Shown here piece by piece: positions 27,203-35,242 of a stretch of DNA of 64,000 nucleotides (the stretch's first letter is position 1; every line of letters begins with the position of its first letter). Location of the stretch: assembly GCF_009674685.1 (NCBI RefSeq), contig NZ_WKJI01000001.1, positions 806,001 to 870,000 on the forward strand. The letters run 5' to 3'. The translations under genes and the position numbers were made by a program. The DNA comes from Pedobacter puniceum. Lineage in GTDB: Bacteria; Bacteroidota; Bacteroidia; Sphingobacteriales; Sphingobacteriaceae. Under the pieces are notes generated by a model. It did not search any database, was not told the DNA's origin, and saw only the letters and a program-made list of their open reading frames with translations.

Positions 27203-27538
27203 TTATAGCTCTTCATTAAGGTTAAGCATAAAAGCTTTTAATTTTTCTAAAGAGTCTATAATCTTTTGGTTTTCAGCAACTTCATTTCTGTTACCTTTCA
27301 TGTAGTCTTTAGCTCCCTGTAAGGTAAAACCTTTATCTTTTATGAGGTGGAATATGATTTTTAAGTTCTCAATATCTTCTGGCCTAAATAAACGATTGCC
27401 CTTAGCGTTTTTCTTAGGTTGCAGTATTTCAAATTCCTTTTCGTAGAATCTAATCATTGATGTATTTACCTGAAACATATCTGCAACTTCACCTATTGGG
27501 TAATACAGCTTGTTTATTTCTTTCTCTTTATAAGGCAT
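27203..27538 (-). CDS. MerR-family transcription regulator
   Basis: From ATG 27538 the product is 111 residues; an in-frame TTG at 27568 would add 10. It is a one-domain MerR-type protein: KLYYPIGEVADMFQVNTSMI, RFYEKEFEILQPKKNAKGNR and LFRPEDIENLKIIFHLIKDK, then a helix that would form the dimer coiled coil. No effector-binding domain or Cys cluster follows. It is the gene after the M23 peptidase (about 32 bp), so it might be co-transcribed. The target is unknown; similar small regulators in this lineage are housekeeping. Confidence 0.88.
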   Translation of the reverse strand: MPYKEKEINKLYYPIGEVADMFQVNTSMIRFYEKEFEILQPKKNAKGNRLFRPEDIENLKIIFHLIKDKGFTLQGAKDYMKGNRNEVAENQKIIDSLEKLKAFMLNLNEEL

Positions 27539-27570
27539 TTTTAATGATATTGATGAAATGAAAATCAAAA

Positions 27571-28539
27571 TTAATCAAAAGATTGGTTTTCTCTTGATGC
27601 TACTTCTAACATGGCCATATATTCTGATGGTGTTAAATCGTTAAAGAAGAAATTAATAGGATTAATAGGTTTACCACCTTTATAAACTTCATAATGCAGG
27701 TGTGGCCCGGTAGAAGCGCCAGTATTTCCTACATAACCAATAATATCGCCACGCTTAACTCTTTGTCCTTTCTTAACTTTAAACCTGCTCATGTGTGCAT
27801 ATTTGGTAGAATAACCGTAACCATGACTAATAATTACCCTGTTGCCATAGCCTCTTTCATTACCAACTGCTGCTATATAACCATCGCCAGTAGCATAAAT
27901 AGGAGTGCCAATTGGAGCGGTAAAATCCATACCTTCATGCATTTTTCTAATTTTATAGATAGGATGTATCCGATACCCAAAACCAGAAATAGCACCTTTT
28001 AACTTCCTGCTATCCACAGGTTGTACAGCAGGGATAGAAGCCATCATTTTTTCTTTAGAATTTACAGCTTTTGCCAGCTCATCATAAGATTTTGATTGTA
28101 CGTAAAGCTGTTTAGAAAGAATATCAACTTTTTTAGTAGCCTCAATCATCAGGTTGGCATAGTCGTAATTTTCTAGGTTTTTATATCTGTTTATCCCACC
28201 AAAACCAGCATTTCTAACTTCTTTAGGTATCGGCTCTGCCTCAAAAATGACGCGGTAAATATTGTCATCTCGCTCTTGCAAATCATCCACAACAGCATTC
28301 AATTGCTTTAAACGATCTTGTAAAATCTCGTATTGTAAGCTCAATTGGTTAATCTCTCTTTTCAATTGCTTTTCCTTTGGCGAATCAAAAAAAGTATAAG
28401 CAAAGGCAATAATAATGAAAGAGAACACCAATGCGGTAGAAATAAAACCTAGTGCTTTTAAAACTTTAATCCCAAGACTAAGCCTTACCTTTTCATATTT
28501 AAGGGTTTGGGTATTAAAATAGTATTTCGTTTTTGCCAT
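27571..28539 (-). CDS. M23-family peptidase (LytM) with coiled-coil and one membrane span
   Basis: A 322-residue inner-membrane-anchored protein: one span (about 26-50), a coiled-coil stalk (about 55-95, LKREINQLSLQYEILQDRLK) and a C-terminal LytM domain. The zinc residues are present: MHEGMDFTAPIGTP (HxxxD) and GPHLHYEVYKGGKPI (HxH). Such proteins cut peptidoglycan cross-links or, when degenerate, activate amidases; here the active site looks complete. It diverges from argS, with the ATG at 28539. Confidence 0.92.
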   Translation of the reverse strand: MAKTKYYFNTQTLKYEKVRLSLGIKVLKALGFISTALVFSFIIIAFAYTFFDSPKEKQLKREINQLSLQYEILQDRLKQLNAVVDDLQERDDNIYRVIFEAEPIPKEVRNAGFGGINRYKNLENYDYANLMIEATKKVDILSKQLYVQSKSYDELAKAVNSKEKMMASIPAVQPVDSRKLKGAISGFGYRIHPIYKIRKMHEGMDFTAPIGTPIYATGDGYIAAVGNERGYGNRVIISHGYGYSTKYAHMSRFKVKKGQRVKRGDIIGYVGNTGASTGPHLHYEVYKGGKPINPINFFFNDLTPSEYMAMLEVASRENQSFD

Positions 28540-28649
28540 TTCTGATTTATTGTAGCTAGCATGAGCATGCGCTATCTTTCAAATTTAATTAAAATATTGA
28601 AAACGTATCAATTTGTGAAAAGGTATAAGGCTAAGATTTATGCGCTAAA

Positions 28650-28680
28650 TTCGCTAACATTTAATATTTGATTATTTTTG
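28650..28680 (+). promoter_or_regulatory. Promoter of argS
   Basis: TTC (28650-28652, one mismatch to TTG), a 20-base spacer and TATTTTTG (28673-28680), matching TAnnTTTG. The argS ATG begins only 5 bases past the -7 box, so the mRNA would be leaderless or nearly so. Confidence 0.6.
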
Positions 28681-28684
28681 CCCC

Positions 28685-30460
28685 ATGAATTTTTTACCAG
28701 CAGCCATAAGCCAAGCTTTCAAAGCTTTATTTGATATTGAAATTGCAACAGCACAAATTAGTTTAGAACAAACTAAGAAAGAATTTGAAGGTCATTTTAC
28801 TTTGGTTGTTTTCCCTTTTGTAAGACAAACAAAAAAATCTCCGGAACAAACGGCAGCCGCTATTGGCGAATATTTAAAAAACAATTACCCAGAAGTTGCA
28901 GATTTTAATGTGATAAAAGGCTTTTTAAATATTGTTTTAGCCGATGCTTTTTGGTTAAATGTTTTGCAAAATGATATCGCCAAAGCAGGGTTTGGAAGTG
29001 TTTCTCCAAATGGTAAAAAGGTAATGGTAGAATATTCATCGCCAAACACCAATAAGCCATTACACTTAGGACACGTTAGAAATAATCTTTTGGGTTATGC
29101 CGTTGCCGAGGTTTTAAAAGCCAATGGTTACGAGGTCACCAAAGCCAATTTGGTTAACGATAGGGGAATACATATCTGTAAATCTATGTTGGCATGGCAA
29201 AAATTTGGTGCTGGTGAAACGCCACAATCATCTGGTTTAAAAGGCGACCATTTGGTGGGTAAATACTATGTTATTTTTGATAAAGAATATAAAAAGGAGA
29301 TAGATGCTTTAAAACAAGCTGGTAAAACAGAAGACGAAGCTAAAAAAGAAGCCCCTTTAATGAAAGAAGCCCAGGCTATGCTGCTAAAATGGGAAGAAGG
29401 AGATGAGGCCGTAATCTCTTTATGGAAAACCATGAATGGCTGGGTTTATGAAGGTTTTGATAGCACTTACCGCAAACTTGGGGTAGATTTTGATAAATAT
29501 TATTACGAGTCTAATACCTACTTATTAGGTAAAGATATAGTTGAAGAAGGTTTGGCTAAAGGTGTTTTCTTTCAAAAAGAAGACGGCTCTGTATGGATAG
29601 ATTTAACCAGCGATGGCTTAGATGAGAAATTGGTTCGTAGGTCTGATGGTACTTCGGTTTACATTACCCAAGATTTAGGAACAGCACAGTTAAAATACGA
29701 TGAATTTGGTGTAGATAAATCTATTTATGTAGTTGGAAATGAGCAAGATTACCATTTTAAAGTGCTATTCTTAATCTTAAATAAATTGGGTAAAACCTGG
29801 GCCGATGGTTTATACCACCTTTCTTATGGCATGGTAGATTTACCTAGCGGTAAAATGAAATCAAGAGAAGGTACTGTGGTTGATGCTGATGACTTGATAC
29901 GTGAAATGGAAGATACCGCCAGAGAAAAAACAGAAGCCTTAGGCAAAGTAGACCATTTTAGCGATGAAGAAAAAGCTAAATTGTTCTATATGATAGGTAT
30001 GGGTGCTTTAAAATACTTCTTACTAAAAGTAGAACCTAAGAAACGCCTTTTATTTGACCCTAACGAGTCTATAGATTTCCAGGGAAATACAGGGCCTTTT
30101 ATACAGTATACACATGCCAGAATACGTTCTGTAGTAAATAAAGCTAATTTTAACGAAGAAGCTACAACAGCTTTCCAAAACATCAATAGTTTAAAAGAAA
30201 CCGAATCTGAATTGATACAGATTTTAAGTCGTTACCCACAGGTTTTAGCTGTAGCTGCCAGAGATTATAACCCGGCAGCCATGGCCAATTACGCTTATGA
30301 GCTTGCAAAAAGCTATAATAAATTCTACCAAACAGAAAGCATTTTAAAAGTAGAAGAGGAAGATATTAAAAACTTTAGACTATTACTTTCTTATCATACT
30401 GCCTTAACCATTAAAAAAGCAATGGGTTTATTAGGTATTGATGTTCCCGAAAGGATGTAG
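28685..30460 (+). CDS. argS: Arginyl-tRNA synthetase
   Basis: A 591-residue class Ia aminoacyl-tRNA synthetase. It has an N-terminal Add-1 domain (1-110), the HIGH-type motif SSPNTNKPLHLGHVRNN near 120, GNEQDYHFKVLFLILNKLG, the KMSKS counterpart GKMKSREGT, and the C-terminal anticodon-binding DALR domain (GNTGPFIQYTHARIRSV onwards, ending GLLGIDVPERM). It charges tRNA-Arg with arginine. The length is normal. It is followed by 690 bp of repeats before the next gene. Near-leaderless transcription is suggested by the promoter position. Confidence 0.97.
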   Translation: MNFLPAAISQAFKALFDIEIATAQISLEQTKKEFEGHFTLVVFPFVRQTKKSPEQTAAAIGEYLKNNYPEVADFNVIKGFLNIVLADAFWLNVLQNDIAKAGFGSVSPNGKKVMVEYSSPNTNKPLHLGHVRNNLLGYAVAEVLKANGYEVTKANLVNDRGIHICKSMLAWQKFGAGETPQSSGLKGDHLVGKYYVIFDKEYKKEIDALKQAGKTEDEAKKEAPLMKEAQAMLLKWEEGDEAVISLWKTMNGWVYEGFDSTYRKLGVDFDKYYYESNTYLLGKDIVEEGLAKGVFFQKEDGSVWIDLTSDGLDEKLVRRSDGTSVYITQDLGTAQLKYDEFGVDKSIYVVGNEQDYHFKVLFLILNKLGKTWADGLYHLSYGMVDLPSGKMKSREGTVVDADDLIREMEDTAREKTEALGKVDHFSDEEKAKLFYMIGMGALKYFLLKVEPKKRLLFDPNESIDFQGNTGPFIQYTHARIRSVVNKANFNEEATTAFQNINSLKETESELIQILSRYPQVLAVAARDYNPAAMANYAYELAKSYNKFYQTESILKVEEEDIKNFRLLLSYHTALTIKKAMGLLGIDVPERM

Positions 30461-30515
30461 AGGGGGATTCAGTTGTTGGTTGTCTGTTGCCGGTTTCCAG
30501 TTATGGGTGGTGAGT

Positions 30516-30553
<38 letters not shown>

Positions 30554-30738
30554 TTTGAATGAGTGAATGCTTGAAGACAAGTTTCCTGTTTTTGATTTTT
30601 ACTTTTGAATCAGTTATCAGTTGATAGTTTTGAGTTCTGGGTGGTGAGTTGGCAGTTTTTTAATTTTTAATTTTTCCTTTTGAATTTTCACTTTTGAATT
30701 TTTCCTTTTTAATTTTTCCTTTTTCCTTTTGAATTATA

Positions 30739-30870
30739 TTTAACCACAGAGTTCGCAAAGAACACAAAGCTGGGCGGAGAACTTCATGATTGATTAACTA
30801 CGGTATTAAACGCCAAGCTAGGTTTACGGCTTTTAGGAAACTCCGAGAACTCTGTGCCTCCGTGGTTAAA
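30739..30870. repeat. Long inverted repeat of the ACCACAGAG type
   Basis: The segment opens with TTTAACCACAGAG (30739-30751) and closes with CTCCGTGGTTAAA (30858-30870), an inverted pair with one mismatch, enclosing further partly paired DNA (AGAACACAAAG ... CTCTGTG). Elements with these ends are scattered in many Bacteroidota and other genomes. No open frame. Likely a REP/MITE-like element. Confidence 0.7.
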
Positions 30871-31098
30871 AATACTATTCTACAGATTGGTAAGCTTCCG
30901 TTTTATTAGGCATTGGGTGTCTATAATTTTGACTTTCAATAAATATTTACTTATTTAGAATTAAATCTACTTCATGAAAAATACCCATGAGATTTGATAA
31001 CAAATTATATTTAATAGAATTAAATAATAATATACAAGGTGTACGTATACCACTGCTTTATGTTGTATTTGTGCAACTTTATGGGATATATATACTAG

Positions 31099-32016
31099 TT
31101 AGCGACAAGTTTAACGTACCGCAAAAGCATAACTTAAACCGACAGTAACACATTGAACAAAATCTTGATTCGTAACATTAACAAGCGAAATGCCTTAATA
31201 GTAATTGGCATCAATTTTCTCTTACTCCTTATTTATTACATTGCTCATACTCATATACAACATTTAAGGTTCGCTACATTTTCGTTAACAATCTTAATTC
31301 TTCCATTTATACTAGGTGGTTCTCTTTATTTACTGAAAAAAATCTACTCTTGGAAATTGACTTTTTATAGTGCTTTAGTAATTACTTTGCCTCTAAGTTT
31401 GTTTATATTGTATGCTTATAAGTCATCAGATGTTACTGATTTATATTTTGACGAAAACAATATTCACCCTCAACAGTGGACAGCTGAAGAAAAAGTAAGA
31501 AAATTTATCCTTAACAACGCTGCCTTCCCGAATTCTTACCATTCAATTAAATTTGGGAATTTATCAAAAGACCAAATTTATAAAGCCGATAAGAGTTACG
31601 ATTTAAACATTTTAAAGAATGAATTAGACAGAGATCCAAGGTCAACTTTAGATGAAATTTTAAATACTAATACAAAGCAAAAGTTAGACGATATAAGCTA
31701 TTCCATAACACATACATATGAGTTGGCTGACAATAGTGGTGTAAAACATAGATGCCAGTCACATATTACATTTGACAGCGTCATGACAGTAGTTTTCTTA
31801 GTCAATAATGAAGATTTTTTAGTTAAGCTGTGGAATGAAAAAAATTATAAATCAACAAGTTGGGAGAAGCAATATGGAAAGCAAACCAGCCGCTAACAAC
31901 GGGTTTAAAAAATTGCGGGTGACGTGGTTTTACTTCCTACATCTTAATTCATTAAGTTTGTACGGGCAGACCAATTTTTGCTTTCTATGCCTTTGCAACA
32001 CAAATTTGCAAAAACG
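31099..32016 (+). mobile_element. Candidate solitary integron-type gene cassette
   Basis: A GTTAGCG core at 31098-31104 and a GTTAG core at 32016-32020 bound one gene and its downstream imperfect palindrome. The CGCTAAC (31891-31897) at the end of the gene is the exact reverse complement of the GTTAGCG at the left border, as R'' and the cassette's own first bases are in real integron cassettes. If cut between G and TT at both cores, the mobile unit is 31099-32016 (918 bp). No integrase or further cassettes are visible, so this is an inference from structure. Confidence 0.55.
31153..31896 (+). CDS. Cassette-borne membrane protein of unknown function
   Basis: A 247-residue protein with three hydrophobic spans at about 14-34, 41-60 and 69-89, then a soluble C-terminal part of about 155 residues (WTAEEKVRKFILNNAAFPNS, LDEILNTNTKQKLDDISYSI, KHRCQSHITFDSVMTVVFLV). 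No family was recognised. The frame opens with TTG at 31153, the only start-like codon before the first span, 55 bp from the left core site. The stop TAA overlaps the R'' box (AGC CGC TAA C), the tight ORF-to-attC packing typical of cassettes. Base use differs by eye from the neighbouring chromosome, with more CAA, AAC and TTC-type codons. Confidence 0.7.
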   Translation: MNKILIRNINKRNALIVIGINFLLLLIYYIAHTHIQHLRFATFSLTILILPFILGGSLYLLKKIYSWKLTFYSALVITLPLSLFILYAYKSSDVTDLYFDENNIHPQQWTAEEKVRKFILNNAAFPNSYHSIKFGNLSKDQIYKADKSYDLNILKNELDRDPRSTLDEILNTNTKQKLDDISYSITHTYELADNSGVKHRCQSHITFDSVMTVVFLVNNEDFLVKLWNEKNYKSTSWEKQYGKQTSR

Positions 32017-32022
32017 TTAGAA
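31891..32022 (+). other. attC-like recombination site
   Basis: About 130 bp. R'' CGCTAAC (31891-31897) faces GTTAGAA (32016-32022); once circularised the site would end GTTAGCG, a perfect mate. Next to the R boxes, 31898-31915 (AACGGGTTTAAAAAATTG) and 32000-32015 (ACAAATTTGCAAAAAC) are partly complementary, as L boxes. The middle is 80-odd bases of unpaired sequence, long but in the range of attC sites. Confidence 0.5.
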
Positions 32023-32300
32023 TCGGTAAACACATCGTTGAATTTGAGCAAGGCGGTAAGGAAAAAGCAGCGTATGGAACTTTTCTATTTGAACAACTTT
32101 CCAAAGATTTAACTCGACTTTACGGAAAGGGATTTAGTAGAGCTAACTTGTTGTATATGAGAAAGCTTTATTTAAACTTTCCAAAAAGTGAGACACTGTC
32201 TAACGTATTGAGTTGGAGCCACTATTTTGAGATTCTACGTTCCGACAACAAACTTGAAATCAGCTTCTACACTAAACAAGCCTCAATGGCGCAAGAATGA
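32007..32300 (+). pseudogene. Truncated DUF1016 (YhcG-type) nuclease fragment
   Basis: An open frame without a start codon encodes about 95 residues that match the DUF1016 N-terminal domain: IGKHIVEFEQGGKEKAAYGT, LFEQLSKDLTRLYGKGFSRA, NLLYMRKLYLNFPKSETLSN and LSWSHYFEILRSDNKLEISF, ending YTKQASMAQE and TGA. Full-length members have more N-terminal sequence and a C-terminal PD-(D/E)XK nuclease domain; both are missing. The recognisable frame begins at the right-hand core site of the cassette, so the gene may have been cut there. No promoter is visible. It is presumably inactive. Confidence 0.8.
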
Positions 32301-32624
32301 AGACCTAGGCAAGCGGGCAAAGGCTTCTTGTGCCGCCATATAGCGTAGATACTTTAATATTTTGCATAGATTACCCATCATTATTTTGACCACTAACCTA
32401 AATGACACTATCTCTTTTCTTAACCCTAGCACCAAACCTACGAACATAAACCGGGGCGAGGGCGGTACCCCGCAGGACATTTGAAGCTTCTGCGGAAAAT
32501 GGACGAGGAGTAAAGCAAAGCACCGGACTAGCCCTTTAATAGCTGCAATAGCCCTGCTTTTCTAAATAAAAAACAGCTTTTATGGTTTATTGATGTTGTT
32601 TTGGTGTAAGAAACGCTATAAGAA
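32301..32624. other. Intergenic, no gene seen
   Basis: Contains a slightly more GC-rich stretch (about 32449-32540) with short words also found near 35.4 kb (GGACTAGCCCT). The minus-strand open frame here has no domain features and is judged spurious. Nothing else was recognised. Confidence 0.6.
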
Positions 32625-33512
32625 CTACCTAAACTTCTCGGCCACTACTAAATCTTTAGTGCCATGTTGGTAATTATAAAAACCTTCGCCAGATTTAACG
32701 CCTTTTTTACCTGAAGTTACCATGTTTACCAAAAGCGGACATGGTGCATATTTAGGATTTCCAAAGCCTTCGTGTAATACTTTAAGGATGGCCAGGCAAA
32801 CATCTAAGCCAATAAAATCTGCCAGTTGAAGTGGCCCCATAGGATGAGCCATGCCCAATTTCATCACAGTATCAATTTCTGTAACGCCTGCAACGCCTTC
32901 ATACAAAGTATAAATAGCTTCATTTATCATGGGCATTAAAATCCTGTTGGCAACAAAACCGGGATAATCATTCACCTCGACAGGTATTTTATCTAGCTGC
33001 TGGGCAAGTGCCATGATTTTTGCAGTGGTATCGGCAGAGGTTGCATAGCCATTAATGACTTCTACCAGTTTCATCACCGGTACTGGATTCATGAAATGCA
33101 TACCAATAACTTTGTCTTGCCTTTGCGTAACGGCTGCAATTTGGGTGATAGCTATGGAAGAAGTATTGCTGGCTAAAATGGCTTCTGGCTTGGCATATTT
33201 ATCAAGCTCTTGAAATATTTTCTCTTTTAAAATAGCATTTTCTGTGGCTGCTTCTACTACCAAATCTACATCTTTTACAGCCTCGGCTAGGTTGGTATAG
33301 GTAGTAATATTTGCTAAAGTTTGCTGTTTATCTGCTTCTGTAATGAGGTTTTTAGCTATCTGCCTGTCTAAATTTTTAGCTATAGTAGCGAGGGCTTTTG
33401 TTAAGGCATTGGCTTGTACATCTACCAAAGCAACTTTAAACTGATGTTGTGCAAAGCTATGTGCTATGCCATTTCCCATGGTACCAGAACCAATAACTGC
33501 AATACTTTTCAT
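32625..33512 (-). CDS. 3-hydroxyacyl-CoA (3-hydroxybutyryl-CoA) dehydrogenase
   Basis: From ATG 33512 the product is 295 residues (a TTG two codons earlier is in frame). It has an N-terminal Rossmann domain with AVIGSGTMGNGIAHSFAQ, then DLVVEAATENAILKEKIFQE, the catalytic region ASNTSSIAITQIAAVTQRQD, GMHFMNPVPVMKLVEVI, and the C-terminal helical dimer domain (VNDYPGFVANRILMPMINEA, MAHPMGPLQLADFIGLD). It oxidises 3-hydroxyacyl-CoA to 3-ketoacyl-CoA with NAD+, as in beta-oxidation or butyrate/PHB-type metabolism. It follows bioD by 13 bp, on the same strand. Confidence 0.94.
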   Translation of the reverse strand: MKSIAVIGSGTMGNGIAHSFAQHQFKVALVDVQANALTKALATIAKNLDRQIAKNLITEADKQQTLANITTYTNLAEAVKDVDLVVEAATENAILKEKIFQELDKYAKPEAILASNTSSIAITQIAAVTQRQDKVIGMHFMNPVPVMKLVEVINGYATSADTTAKIMALAQQLDKIPVEVNDYPGFVANRILMPMINEAIYTLYEGVAGVTEIDTVMKLGMAHPMGPLQLADFIGLDVCLAILKVLHEGFGNPKYAPCPLLVNMVTSGKKGVKSGEGFYNYQHGTKDLVVAEKFR

Positions 33513-33525
33513 GTGCAAAAAAGGT

Positions 33526-34134
33526 TTATAATGTGAGGTGTTTCCCTGCTTCTTTAACGCTGTTTTTATCTAAATTGTTTAGCACCGGGATAGTTCCTAA
33601 ATGTTTAAGCTTGGTATATTGGGTAATATAAGCTTCAGAATCTGGATTATGACCATTAAAAAGAATACCTTTTACAGGGATGTTTCTGCTTTTTAACAAT
33701 TCGTAACTTAAGAGTGTATGGTTAATGCTGCCTAAATAATGTTGAGATACTAAAATTACTTCTGCTTTTAGCTGAGCTATTAAATCTACTATCAAAAACT
33801 GCTGATTTAGCGGAACCATTAAGCCACCAGCGCCCTCAATAACTAAGGTGTTTTGCGTTTCTGGTACTTTAATAGTGTTGATGTTTATTTCAATACCATC
33901 TAAACGGGCTGATAAATGTGGCGAAAGAGGCTGTGTAAGTTTGTAAACTTCTGGATGAAAATAAGTTTTATCGTTACTTACCAATTGTTTAACGGTGATG
34001 GTATCAGAATTTTCTAAATCTCCTGATTGTATGGGTTTCCAATAATCGGCTTTTAAATGCTCTGTTACGATGGCTGATGTTACGGTTTTCCCTACGCCTG
34101 TGCCTATACCTGTGATAAAAATGGGTTTCAACAT
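33526..34134 (-). CDS. bioD: Dethiobiotin synthetase
   Basis: A 202-residue protein with the P-loop FITGIGTGVGKTVTSAIVTE at 5-24, YWKPIQSGD, the Mg/ATP residues in VIEGAGGLMVPL and VSQHYLGSINHTLLS. BioD makes the ureido ring of dethiobiotin from DAPA, CO2 and ATP, the third step of the biotin pathway from pimeloyl thioester. It lies 1 bp downstream of bioF, so translation is coupled. The bioA, bioB and bioC genes are not in the window. Confidence 0.95.
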   Translation of the reverse strand: MLKPIFITGIGTGVGKTVTSAIVTEHLKADYWKPIQSGDLENSDTITVKQLVSNDKTYFHPEVYKLTQPLSPHLSARLDGIEININTIKVPETQNTLVIEGAGGLMVPLNQQFLIVDLIAQLKAEVILVSQHYLGSINHTLLSYELLKSRNIPVKGILFNGHNPDSEAYITQYTKLKHLGTIPVLNNLDKNSVKEAGKHLTL

Positions 34135-34135
34135 A

Positions 34136-35242
34136 TTATATTTTAGCTAAAGCTTCACTTAATTTTTCTATTTCTTCGTCTGTATTAAAGGTATGTAAAC
34201 AAATTCTTAACCTTTCTTTGCCTACCGGAACAGTTGGACTTAAAATGGGTCTGATATCAAAGCCGCTTTCGTTTAAAGTTGCAGCTGCTTGTCGGCAAGC
34301 GGTATTGCCCGGGATAATTATCCCTTGGATAGCGCTATTGCTTGGCATTAATGCAATACCTAATTTGCTGGTTAATTGTTTGAAATAAGCTATTTTTTTC
34401 TGAATAAGAAGTGTATAATCGCTACTTTTTAATTGCTCATAAGCTGCTTTTATGGTGTATAAGCTGTGTGGTGGTAGGGCAGTGGTGTAAATAAAAGAAC
34501 GGGCGAAATTGATGAGGTAGCTTCTAAGTTCATCGTTACCTAATACCATAGCTCCATGGCAGCCCAAAGCTTTACCGAAAGTAACTACGCGGGCAAATAC
34601 TTGATTTTCTAAACCCAACTCGCACACCAAACCTCTACCATGTTTGCCAAATATACCCGTAGCATGTGCTTCATCTACGATGAGGTAAGCACCATATTGT
34701 GTTGCAAGTGCGGTTATTTCTTTTAAAGGTGCATGGTCTCCGTCCATAGAAAAAATACTTTCTGTAACGATGAAAATATTCCCTTGGCTGTTTTTAATTT
34801 TTGATTCGAGATGCGCTAGATCATGATGTTTAAAGGTATAACGTTGGGCATAGCTTAGTCTAGCACCATCAATAAGACTAGCGTGGATAAGTTCATCGCA
34901 AATAATGGTATCGCCTTTTTGGGGCAGGCTAGAAAGCAAACCTATATTGGCATCATAACCCGAGTTAAAGATTAAGCCTGATGCAGCCTGATGAAAACGA
35001 GCGATTTCTTTTTCTAAGGTTTCTGTAAAACTTGAATTTCCGGTGATGAGTCTAGAACCGCCAGCACCATTTCGTAATTTTTGTGAGTAGGCAATTTCAT
35101 CAACCCATTCTTTTACAGATAAAGATTTAGCAAAACCCAGATAATCATTAGAAGAAAAATCAATAAGATTATTCTCGCTTTTTAAGGTTCTTAAAGCGTT
35201 AGCGGCAATTCTTTCCTGTAGTTTTTGATGGATGAAATTCAA
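34136..35242 (-). CDS. bioF: 8-amino-7-oxononanoate synthase
   Basis: A 368-residue PLP enzyme of the alpha-oxoamine synthase family. Motifs: SSNDYLGFAK, RNGAGGSRLITGNSSFTETL, FNSGYDANIGLLSSLPQKGD, IVDEAHATGIFGKHGRG and the PLP-lysine motif VTFGKALGCHGAMVLG. It condenses pimeloyl thioester with alanine to KAPA. The frame opens with TTG at 35242, and there is no near ATG downstream before conserved sequence, so a TTG start is likely. bioF is the first gene of bioF-bioD-3-hydroxyacyl-CoA dehydrogenase. A minus-strand TATTTTTG box lies about 12 bases upstream of the start. Confidence 0.93.
   Translation of the reverse strand: MNFIHQKLQERIAANALRTLKSENNLIDFSSNDYLGFAKSLSVKEWVDEIAYSQKLRNGAGGSRLITGNSSFTETLEKEIARFHQAASGLIFNSGYDANIGLLSSLPQKGDTIICDELIHASLIDGARLSYAQRYTFKHHDLAHLESKIKNSQGNIFIVTESIFSMDGDHAPLKEITALATQYGAYLIVDEAHATGIFGKHGRGLVCELGLENQVFARVVTFGKALGCHGAMVLGNDELRSYLINFARSFIYTTALPPHSLYTIKAAYEQLKSSDYTLLIQKKIAYFKQLTSKLGIALMPSNSAIQGIIIPGNTACRQAAATLNESGFDIRPILSPTVPVGKERLRICLHTFNTDEEIEKLSEALAKI

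Noticed and set aside
31835-32020. Plus-strand open frame across the attC-like site
   Set aside because: It overlaps the end of the cassette gene and follows the palindrome; it is explained by the recombination site.
32283-32480. Minus-strand open frame near the DUF1016 fragment
   Set aside because: Short, overlaps the pseudogene end, and has no recognisable domain or start signal.
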